Assembly: GCA_023251775.1 (NCBI GenBank)
Contig: JAHEYC010000001.1
Location: 1-64,000, forward strand
Direction of reading: 5' to 3'
Length of the DNA: 64,000 bases
From: Sphingobacteriaceae bacterium
Lineage (GTDB): Bacteria; Bacteroidota; Bacteroidia; B-17B0; Aurantibacillaceae
Position numbers and translations under genes: made by a program. Shown in pieces: positions 28,604-36,571 of the stretch; position 1 is the stretch's first letter, and every line of letters begins with the position of its first letter. A model generated the notes under the pieces. That model worked only from the letters and a program-made list of their open reading frames with translations. It did not search any database and was not told the origin of the DNA.

Positions 28604-29656
28604 TTAACGCAAACCAGCATTAATTTCTTTTAATGCTTCGGAGCCGGGACAAAGATCTGCTTTGCCAAGTGAATTTAATGGTTTGTCGTTTGTTTGAAGC
28701 AAATGATGCAGATCATGACTATCCGGATCTACGTATAACAAACCTGTAAGGATCTCATTTTTTGCTTTTGCATTTAATACAGCGTTCATAGCTGATTGTC
28801 TATCTAACGGATCCCAATCTTCAGATAATTTATGTAATTCAATAATGGAACCATCATGCATTTTTACATGTTTGTGACTTCCTTTTCCATAATCTACACT
28901 AATTTCTTGCATTTGTGGAACAAAATCCATTGTGGCTGTTGCTTCAATATGTTCGCGAACGTAATCGTAAGATTTTGTTGAGCCCACATTATTATTGAAT
29001 GTTACACAAGGAGAAATAACATTTATAAATGCAAACCCCGGATGTTTCATGGCAGCTTTTACAAGAGGAACTAATTGAGCTTTATCGCCCGAAAAACTTT
29101 GCGCCACAAATGTTGCACCTAATTCAATAGCTAAACTTGCAAGATCGATGGACTCAAATAAATTTACATGACCTGTTTTATTTTTTGAACCTTCATCTGC
29201 AGTTGCCGAATCTTGTCCTTTAGTTAAACCATAACAACCATTATTCATCACCACATAAACCATGTTCAAATTACGACGGATCACATGAACAAATTGTCCC
29301 ATTCCAATAGAAGCTGTATCGCCATCACCTGAAACTCCAAAATAAATTAGATCTCTGTTCGCCATGTTTGCACCAGTAGCCACCGATGGCATACGACCAT
29401 GAACTGAATTAAATCCGTGTGAATTACTTAAAAAATACGCCGGCGTTTTTGATGAGCAACCAATACCCGAAAGTTTTGCCAAGCGGTGTGGTTCAATATT
29501 CATCTCATAACAACCTTGAATAATTGCTGCGCTAATAGAATCGTGTCCGCACCCTGCACATAATGTTGAAAGTGATCCTTCGTAATAATCAATGGTATAT
29601 CCTAATTTGTTCTTAGGTAATTCGGGATGTCGGAATGTGGGGCGAACGTAACTCAT
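28604..29656 (-). CDS. korB: 2-oxoacid:ferredoxin oxidoreductase beta subunit (2-oxoglutarate type)
   Basis: TLCAGCGHDSISAAIIQ, GIGCSSKTPAYF, GDGDTASIGMGQFVHVIRRN, MNNGCYGLTKGQ. Confidence 0.92.
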   Translation of the reverse strand: MSYVRPTFRHPELPKNKLGYTIDYYEGSLSTLCAGCGHDSISAAIIQGCYEMNIEPHRLAKLSGIGCSSKTPAYFLSNSHGFNSVHGRMPSVATGANMANRDLIYFGVSGDGDTASIGMGQFVHVIRRNLNMVYVVMNNGCYGLTKGQDSATADEGSKNKTGHVNLFESIDLASLAIELGATFVAQSFSGDKAQLVPLVKAAMKHPGFAFINVISPCVTFNNNVGSTKSYDYVREHIEATATMDFVPQMQEISVDYGKGSHKHVKMHDGSIIELHKLSEDWDPLDRQSAMNAVLNAKAKNEILTGLLYVDPDSHDLHHLLQTNDKPLNSLGKADLCPGSEALKEINAGLR

Positions 29657-29657
29657 A

Positions 29658-31622
29658 TTATGCCTTTTTTAATTTTTTAGAACTTGATAAACTCTTTTCG
29701 ATCTGCATTAGGATATTATCGGCCGTGATCGGTAATCCGTTATAATTTAAAACAGAAATCAATTTAGCAGGATTCACTTGTAATTCTATCATTAATAAAC
29801 TCTTCATTTGTGCATCGCGATTTTGTTCGATCACAAAAATACGTTTGTGTGAATTAATAAAATCCTCAACTGTTTTATTGAACGGGAAAGCCTTTAAACG
29901 AATGGCGTCCACCGGTTTTCCTTGCTCTTTTAAAATATCCATTGCTTCTTCGGCTGCATATTGTGATGTTCCGAAAAATAAGATCCCATTTTCCGATACA
30001 TTTTTTTTGTGATACACTTGTGGTGCAGGCACCATTTTTTTTGCGGTGTCCCACTTTCTGATCAATCGATCCATATTGCGCTGATACGAACCGCTGTCTT
30101 CTGTGTAAACTGCATATTCATCTCTGGATGTTCCGCGCGTAAAGAATGAGCCTTTAGATGCATGAGTTCCCGGGATCGTACGATACGTAATGCCATCTTT
30201 ATCCACATCCAAGTAACGACCAAATTTTTCAATTTTCTCAAGTGCTGCTGCATCTAGAACTTTTCCGCGTTTGTATTCGCGTTTATCATCCCACACAAGC
30301 GGAGGTGTCATGTGATCATTCATTCCAAGATCAAGATCTGTCATGATAATAACCGGCGTTTGCAATCCTTCAGCCAGATCGAATGAATCGGCCGTTAGAT
30401 CAAAACACTCTTTTGGTGTTGAAGGAAAAAGCAACACGTGCTTTGTATCACCATGCGAAGCATACGCTCCTTCCAAAATATCTGATTGTTGTGTTCGTGT
30501 TGGCATTCCTGTAGATGGGCCAGTACGTTGCACATCCACTAACACAGTTGGTATCTCGGCAAAATATGCTAAACCTAAAAATTCATTCATCAACGATAAA
30601 CCCGGTCCGCTTGTTGCCGTAAAAGAGCGCGCTCCATTCCAGTTGGCACCTATCACCATTCCAATTGCAGCCAATTCATCTTCTGCTTGCACAATGGCCA
30701 CATTTTTTTTGCCGGTAACTTTATCCGTCCGGAATTCTTCGGCGAATTCGCTAAATCCTTCAACAACCGACGTAGATGGAGTAATTGGATACCATGCAGC
30801 AAATGTTGCACCTGCATAAACAGCACCTAATCCACACGCCGCGTTACCTTCCATCATGATCCAATCTTTTACAAGATCACGACGTTCAACACGAATATCT
30901 AAAGGGTATTTAAAGTTTGCTTTTACATAATCGATGCCTAATTGCAATGCTTTTATATTTGAGGGGATCAATTTTTCTTTTCCCTTGAACTGATCGGCCA
31001 ATAAACCTTCCACTTCTTTAAATTCAATATCTAATAAAGCAATTAATGCTCCAACGTAAACAATGTTCTTGAATAATTGGCGTTGACGCGCATCGGTGTA
31101 TGCCTCATTACACATGTGCATTAATGGAATACCAATATAATTAATATCAGCACGATGATATTGCGAATGCAAGGGCTTTGAACTGTCGAATAAAAAATAT
31201 CCGCCTTTTCTAACTGCAGCAACATCATTGAGCATACTTTGCGGATTAACTGCAACCATCAGATCAATTCCTTCGCGGCGACCCAAATATCCTTTTTCGC
31301 TAACTCTTACCTCATACCATGTTGGTAATCCTTGAATATTTGACGGGAAAATATTTTTTGGTGTGATAGGCACACCCATTCTAAAAATAGCTTTTGTAAA
31401 TAAAAAATTGGCGCTGGCAGAACCTGTTCCGTTAACATTAGCAAAGCGGATCACAAAATCATTCACTTTACTTTTGCTGATCACTTTTGAGTTAGCTTTC
31501 TTTTCAACCTTCTTCACAAGCTTCTTAGTAACTTTTTTACTCTTACTCGCCGTTTTGTTAGATCTCTTGACAACCTTCTTAACTACTTTCTTTTTTATTT
31601 TTTTCTTTAATGCTTTTGACAT
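29658..31622 (-). CDS. korA: 2-oxoacid:ferredoxin oxidoreductase gamma-alpha fusion subunit with Lys-rich N-terminus
   Basis: N-terminal gamma-like domain (VNGTGSASANFLFTKAIFRMG), then alpha domain GNAACGLGAVYAGATFAAWYPITPSTSVVEGF, ATSGPGLSLMNEFLGLAYFAEIPTVLVDVQRTGPSTGMPTRTQQSD. Confidence 0.92.
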   Translation of the reverse strand: MSKALKKKIKKKVVKKVVKRSNKTASKSKKVTKKLVKKVEKKANSKVISKSKVNDFVIRFANVNGTGSASANFLFTKAIFRMGVPITPKNIFPSNIQGLPTWYEVRVSEKGYLGRREGIDLMVAVNPQSMLNDVAAVRKGGYFLFDSSKPLHSQYHRADINYIGIPLMHMCNEAYTDARQRQLFKNIVYVGALIALLDIEFKEVEGLLADQFKGKEKLIPSNIKALQLGIDYVKANFKYPLDIRVERRDLVKDWIMMEGNAACGLGAVYAGATFAAWYPITPSTSVVEGFSEFAEEFRTDKVTGKKNVAIVQAEDELAAIGMVIGANWNGARSFTATSGPGLSLMNEFLGLAYFAEIPTVLVDVQRTGPSTGMPTRTQQSDILEGAYASHGDTKHVLLFPSTPKECFDLTADSFDLAEGLQTPVIIMTDLDLGMNDHMTPPLVWDDKREYKRGKVLDAAALEKIEKFGRYLDVDKDGITYRTIPGTHASKGSFFTRGTSRDEYAVYTEDSGSYQRNMDRLIRKWDTAKKMVPAPQVYHKKNVSENGILFFGTSQYAAEEAMDILKEQGKPVDAIRLKAFPFNKTVEDFINSHKRIFVIEQNRDAQMKSLLMIELQVNPAKLISVLNYNGLPITADNILMQIEKSLSSSKKLKKA

Positions 31623-33397
31623 CCCGTGTGTGTTTTAGTTACATTGTAAAAGAATTTTTGCATATCCCATGCTGCGGTAGGACAACGTTCGGCGCATAAA
31701 CCGCAATGCAGGCATACGTTCTCGTCTTTTATCATTACGCGTTTTGTAGGAAGTACATCTGACACATAAATATCCTGAGTTTTATTATTAGCAGGCATTT
31801 TTAATGAAGCGCGCAGATCAACTTCTTCTTCCTTATTTTCGGCGAAAGTGATACAGGCTGTTGGACAAACATCCATACACGCATCACACTCAATACATTT
31901 TGTTTCGGTAAAAACAGTTTGCACGTCGCAATTCAAACAACGTTCTGCTTCTTTAAATCCCTCTAAATGGTTAAATCCTAATTCAACTTCTTTTTTACGA
32001 TTCGAAAGCGTTAATTTTTTATCAGCTTGTCTAACTTTATATCTCAAGTCAGGCGTAACTTCACTATCGTAACTCCATTCGTGAATTCCCATTTTTTGAC
32101 TAACAAGATTCACCATTGGATCCAAACGTTTATTAAGATCAATACCTTGACATAAATTATTTATAGAAACAGCTGCTTGATGACCGTGAGCAACCGCGGT
32201 AATTACATTTTTTGGTCCCCACGCCGAATCGCCACCAAAAAATACTTTCGGATTTGTTGATACAAAAGTTTTTTCGTTAACGGTTGGCATTTCCCATTTG
32301 TCAAATTCAATTCCAAGGTCGCGTTCGATCCAAGGGAAACTATTTTCTTGTCCAACAGCGATCAATACATCATCTGCTTCGAAAAAAACATCAGGACCAC
32401 CGACAGGAACTAATTTACGTTTTCCGTTCTCGTAAACTGCTGTTACTTTTTCAAAGGTCATTCCGGTTAGTTTTCCATTCTCAACCACAAATGATTTTGG
32501 AACGTGATTATCGATGATAGGAATATCTTCATGAGCAGCATCTTCTTTTTCCCAAGGCGAAGCTTTCATTTCGGCAAAAGGAGAACGCACTACAACTTTT
32601 ACATGCGTACCACCTAAACGGCGTGCGGTGCGACAACAATCCATCGCAGTATTTCCACCACCCAATACAATAACTTTTTTACCAATTTTATGTGTGTGTT
32701 CAAAAGCAACACTTCCTAACCAATTAATTCCAAGATGAATATTAGCAGCGCCTTCTTTACGTCCCGGTAGATCGGGAAGATCTCTTCCGCGCGGTGCACC
32801 TGTTCCAACAAAAACAGCATCATAATCTTTACTCAACACATCCTTCATACTTTCAACATACTTGTTGAAGTGTGTATGAATTCCAAGATCTAAAATATAA
32901 TTTACTTCTTCATCTAAAACTGTTTCGGGTAAACGGAAAGAAGGAATTTGACTGCGCATAAAGCCGCCGCCTTTTTTCTGTTCATCAAATAAATGTAATT
33001 CGTATCCCAAAGGAGCAAGATCGCGCGCTACAGTTAATGAAGCAGGACCTGCACCGATCAATGCGATTTTTTTACCATTTTGTTTGAATGGACCTTGAGG
33101 CATTAAGTGTTTTACATCATTTTTGTTATCGGCAGCTACACGTTTTAATCGGCAAATAGCAACGGGTTCTTCATCAACTCGGCCACGGCGACAAGCAGGT
33201 TCGCAAGGACGATCGCAAGTTCTTCCAAGTACTCCCGGGAAAACGTTAGAATCCCAGTTGATCATGTAAGCAGAGGTATAATCTCCGGCTGCAATAAGTC
33301 TAATGTATTCAGGAACAGGCGTGTGTGCCGGACAAGCATATTGACAGTCGACCACTTTATGGAAATATTCGGGGTCTTTTATGTTGGTTGGTTTCAA
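31607..33397 (-). CDS. GltD-like NAD(P)/FAD oxidoreductase fused to 2x[4Fe-4S] ferredoxin domain
   Basis: CDRPCEPACRRG, IGAGPASLTVARDLA, GGGNTAMDCCRTARRLG, then CIECDACMDVCPTAC and CLHCGLCAERCP. Confidence 0.9.
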   Translation of the reverse strand: MKPTNIKDPEYFHKVVDCQYACPAHTPVPEYIRLIAAGDYTSAYMINWDSNVFPGVLGRTCDRPCEPACRRGRVDEEPVAICRLKRVAADNKNDVKHLMPQGPFKQNGKKIALIGAGPASLTVARDLAPLGYELHLFDEQKKGGGFMRSQIPSFRLPETVLDEEVNYILDLGIHTHFNKYVESMKDVLSKDYDAVFVGTGAPRGRDLPDLPGRKEGAANIHLGINWLGSVAFEHTHKIGKKVIVLGGGNTAMDCCRTARRLGGTHVKVVVRSPFAEMKASPWEKEDAAHEDIPIIDNHVPKSFVVENGKLTGMTFEKVTAVYENGKRKLVPVGGPDVFFEADDVLIAVGQENSFPWIERDLGIEFDKWEMPTVNEKTFVSTNPKVFFGGDSAWGPKNVITAVAHGHQAAVSINNLCQGIDLNKRLDPMVNLVSQKMGIHEWSYDSEVTPDLRYKVRQADKKLTLSNRKKEVELGFNHLEGFKEAERCLNCDVQTVFTETKCIECDACMDVCPTACITFAENKEEEVDLRASLKMPANNKTQDIYVSDVLPTKRVMIKDENVCLHCGLCAERCPTAAWDMQKFFYNVTKTHTGCQKH

Positions 33398-33587
33398 AGC
33401 GCTATTTTTTTAATTGAATGGGTTATTCTACAAAATTAGAGTGACAAATATGTAAATATTCGGCTTTACTTCCAAGCAATTCTCAATAATTATTAAAGCC
33501 TTAATACCATTGATATTTTATTAGCTAAAACATCTAAAAAGATGCTTCAAAAAGAGAAGCCCGAAAAGTATGGATTCATCACTTAAT

Positions 33588-33601
33588 CAATTAATTAATT
33601 G
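33588..33601. promoter_or_regulatory. Perfect 14-bp palindrome CAATTAATTAATTG upstream of the oxidoreductase operon
   Basis: Self-complementary 14-mer in a 254-bp AT-rich spacer; regulatory role is inference. Confidence 0.3.
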
Positions 33602-33651
33602 CTTCTTTTGCTTAAATTACCAATCTTTCAATGGGAATTCCCCCTTTTTCC

Positions 33652-35067
33652 TCAAACAATTTTTTTTCGAGAAAGATAATAAACAGGGATACCCACTAGA
33701 GTGATAGCTATACCCAATAATGAGTTTATGATAGGGCTTGCACCCGAATTATAATTTCTAATATCGTTGATCAACGTTGACCCTAAAAAGAAGAACACAA
33801 AAGCCACAAATAAAATGGGAACAATGGGGTAAGCCCAAACTTTGTAAGAACGATGTGCGTCTTTCATTTTTATTCGCAAAATAATTACACCCAGAGCACT
33901 CATTCCGTAAAAGAACCAACTTACAAAAACCAACATATCGGTAAGCATATCAAATGATCCGCTCAAAATTAAAACAATGGTCCAAATAGCATTCCAAATT
34001 AAAGCATTACCGGGTGTTTTGTATTGTGGTTGAATTTTTGCGGCATTACCAAACCATTTATTTTCTTCGCCCATGGCATAAGTTGTGCGTGCGGTTGCTA
34101 AAACATTTGCGTTAGCAGCACCTAATGTGGAGAGAATAACTAGTAATGCAATAATGGATCCGCCGATACTTCCCCAAGCAATTCGTGCGGCATCGGAAGC
34201 AACAAAAGAGGAAGTTGACATGCTTTCTATTGGTAAAACGTAAGCGTATGCTAAACTGATGAGTGCGTAAACGATCACACAAAATAATAATCCTGTAAAT
34301 AAACCTTTGGGAATATTTTTTTGCGGTTCGTGAATTTCTCCTGCAACAAATGTGATATTATTCCAGCCATCGTAAGCCCAAAACGCGCCTGATAATGCTG
34401 CCATATATGCTCCAACCAAAGCCCAACCCGAAGGCATGTTTGTTGATGCTGAAATAATATTATGCATAGATCCATTTGAAGAAAAGAAAATTCCGCCCAC
34501 CAAAATGATCATAGCTATCACTTTCATGGCAGTTAAAATGCGTTGTAATGTTCCGCCTTCTTTTACACCTCTATAATTTACACCAGTAAGAATTAAAATT
34601 AAAACGATGGTTAGAAGTTTAACACCAAAATTCTTTAGAAAATAAATTGTTCCGATGTATGGAATGCTAAAATGATGGGCCATTTCGGTTGCTTGAGAAA
34701 AATGTGGTAATTGAATAAAATAATTTACATACTCTGCGCAAACAAAAGCAATGGATGCATTTCCGGCAGTATTTGAAACAGCAAACGCAGCCCAGCCATA
34801 CACAAACGAAAAGCCTTTGCCATAAATTTTTTGAAAGAAGATGAACGGTCCGCCGGTTTCGGGGAACATTGTGGCCAATTCGCAATTTGAAAGTGCGCCG
34901 CATAAGGAAATTACTCCCGCAACAACCCAAACGCTCAATAATAAAAGTGGAGAACCTAATTGAGAAGCCATTAAGGCAGGCTTCATAAAAATACCCGAAC
35001 CAATTACACCACCAATAACAATGGCTATGGTTGTGTTTAAATTGAGCGTTCGTTTTAATCCGCTCAT
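33652..35067 (-). CDS. APC-family amino acid permease
   Basis: 12-TM pattern, TIAIVIGGVIGSGIFMKPA, FWAYDGWNNITFVAGEIHEPQKNIPKGL. Confidence 0.92.
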   Translation of the reverse strand: MSGLKRTLNLNTTIAIVIGGVIGSGIFMKPALMASQLGSPLLLLSVWVVAGVISLCGALSNCELATMFPETGGPFIFFQKIYGKGFSFVYGWAAFAVSNTAGNASIAFVCAEYVNYFIQLPHFSQATEMAHHFSIPYIGTIYFLKNFGVKLLTIVLILILTGVNYRGVKEGGTLQRILTAMKVIAMIILVGGIFFSSNGSMHNIISASTNMPSGWALVGAYMAALSGAFWAYDGWNNITFVAGEIHEPQKNIPKGLFTGLLFCVIVYALISLAYAYVLPIESMSTSSFVASDAARIAWGSIGGSIIALLVILSTLGAANANVLATARTTYAMGEENKWFGNAAKIQPQYKTPGNALIWNAIWTIVLILSGSFDMLTDMLVFVSWFFYGMSALGVIILRIKMKDAHRSYKVWAYPIVPILFVAFVFFFLGSTLINDIRNYNSGASPIINSLLGIAITLVGIPVYYLSRKKIV

Positions 35068-36149
35068 TATCCTATAAATTCAGCAATGAGAGAATGAAAA
35101 TGATGCGTGCCTTGTTCGCGAGTAACGGAATATCGGCCATGTTTATAAAAACGTGAGTGTACACCTTTTTGAACGTTCTCAACAACTTCCTCGTCTTCCA
35201 TTTCTACGGTATTCAAATTACCGCCGGCGCCTGTATTTAATTTACTTTCATCCGTAACATAAATTAAAAACGAGACTTTTGTTTCGTTCACCGAAATTGG
35301 TTTTACGAGATTTACCGAAATTCCCCAAGGGTAAAAGTTGAGCATCACATTTGGAAATGCCCAGAAATAATAACCTGCCACATTTTTTCCATGATCAGGA
35401 GAAGTTTTTGGAAGATCAAAACAAGCTTCACCTTCTTTTGCAATTCCAATTTGAACATTGGAATAACGAAATAGTTCGGTGGAATAATTTCCAAAATCCA
35501 ATACATCATTCAAGCTCGGATGAACAAAGGGAATGTGAAATCCTTCTAAAAAATTCTCGCAGTACAAAGCCCAATTTGCTTTTACGGTATAATCTTTTGA
35601 AAGATCATCACGGAATTGCAATTTATCCATAGGAAACCATTCCAAACGTTTTTGGATATCGCCATAAATTTCTTTGGCAGGAATTTTTGGATCTAAACTC
35701 GTAAATAAGAATTTTCCCCATTGAAATACCGATAATTCGTGAAGATCGTCATCTTTTGTTGGGAAATTCTCTACTTCCTTAAATTCGGGCATCGATACAA
35801 ATTTTCCATCGTGCGAAAATCTTCTGCCATGATATTTACAAACCAAGGCATGTAATTTACAAGGCTCATTTACTAATAAATTTCCGCGGTGTGTGCAAAC
35901 GTTACTTAAACAATGTAATTTATTGTCTTTGTCTTTTGTAATGACCAAGGGCTCATTCAAATAATTCTCCAATAAAATAAATGGAAATGCTGAATTTGTT
36001 TCTTTTACTTTATCGGTATCAGGTATAAGTTGCCATGAATTCTCAAAGATCTTTTCTTTTGATAATTCAAAATATTTTTCGCTCGTGTAAAACTCAGTAG
36101 CTATGGTTTTAGCCTTGGCAATATTAGGATCGATGAAGAAATTACTCAT
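35067..36149 (-). CDS. Rieske non-heme iron oxygenase (aromatic-ring-hydroxylating dioxygenase alpha-like)
   Basis: Rieske CTHRGNLLVNEPCKLHALVCKYHGR; catalytic NFLEGFHIPFVHPSL. Confidence 0.9.
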   Translation of the reverse strand: MSNFFIDPNIAKAKTIATEFYTSEKYFELSKEKIFENSWQLIPDTDKVKETNSAFPFILLENYLNEPLVITKDKDNKLHCLSNVCTHRGNLLVNEPCKLHALVCKYHGRRFSHDGKFVSMPEFKEVENFPTKDDDLHELSVFQWGKFLFTSLDPKIPAKEIYGDIQKRLEWFPMDKLQFRDDLSKDYTVKANWALYCENFLEGFHIPFVHPSLNDVLDFGNYSTELFRYSNVQIGIAKEGEACFDLPKTSPDHGKNVAGYYFWAFPNVMLNFYPWGISVNLVKPISVNETKVSFLIYVTDESKLNTGAGGNLNTVEMEDEEVVENVQKGVHSRFYKHGRYSVTREQGTHHFHSLIAEFIG

Positions 36150-36195
36150 GATGTGAATTTAACTCAAGGTAAATATAAGAAAAAAATAAAGGAAG

Positions 36196-36221
36196 CCCTT
36201 CGACTTCGCTCAGGGTGACAC
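36196..36221. repeat. CCCTTCGACTTCGCTCAGGGTGACAC dispersed hairpin repeat (family 5, copy 1)
   Basis: CCCT...AGGG stem; second copy at 63272-63298. Confidence 0.8.
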
Positions 36222-36229
36222 AGCTAGCA

Positions 36230-36571
36230 TTACTCCTCTACATCCAACCTGAACTTATGCAAAAAGCGATGGAAAATGGGACTAAATAGAACGGCTACGC
36301 TGGTTAAAAAAGCAACACCACTGTACAAGGAATAAAATGAAGCGAACACTTTTGCCGAATCGTTCGGTGCTTTATCAACCGGGCCCATTCCTGTTAAGAT
36401 CAAACTGGCGTTGTACAAACTATCTATCCAACCTAATTCAAAATAAATATGATAACCTACCACACCAATACCTAAGGAAAAACCAATAACCAGCGTTGCC
36501 GCAAGTGCATTACGAAGTATTTTATTGTAAAAATGTTTTGGGTGCGGTAATTGCTTGGTCTTATTTTCCAC
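36230..36571 (-). CDS. Small two-TM membrane protein, unknown function
   Basis: LAATLVIGFSLGIGVVGYHIYF and YSLYSGVAFLTSVAVLFSPIFHRFLHKF; start overlaps the end of the AAA gene. Confidence 0.75.
   Translation of the reverse strand: MENKTKQLPHPKHFYNKILRNALAATLVIGFSLGIGVVGYHIYFELGWIDSLYNASLILTGMGPVDKAPNDSAKVFASFYSLYSGVAFLTSVAVLFSPIFHRFLHKFRLDVEE

Noticed and set aside
30343-30819. 158-aa plus-strand ORF inside korA, and similar ORFs inside gcvP, AAA and CoA-transferase genes
   Set aside because: Antisense to strongly conserved coding sequence; no independent support.
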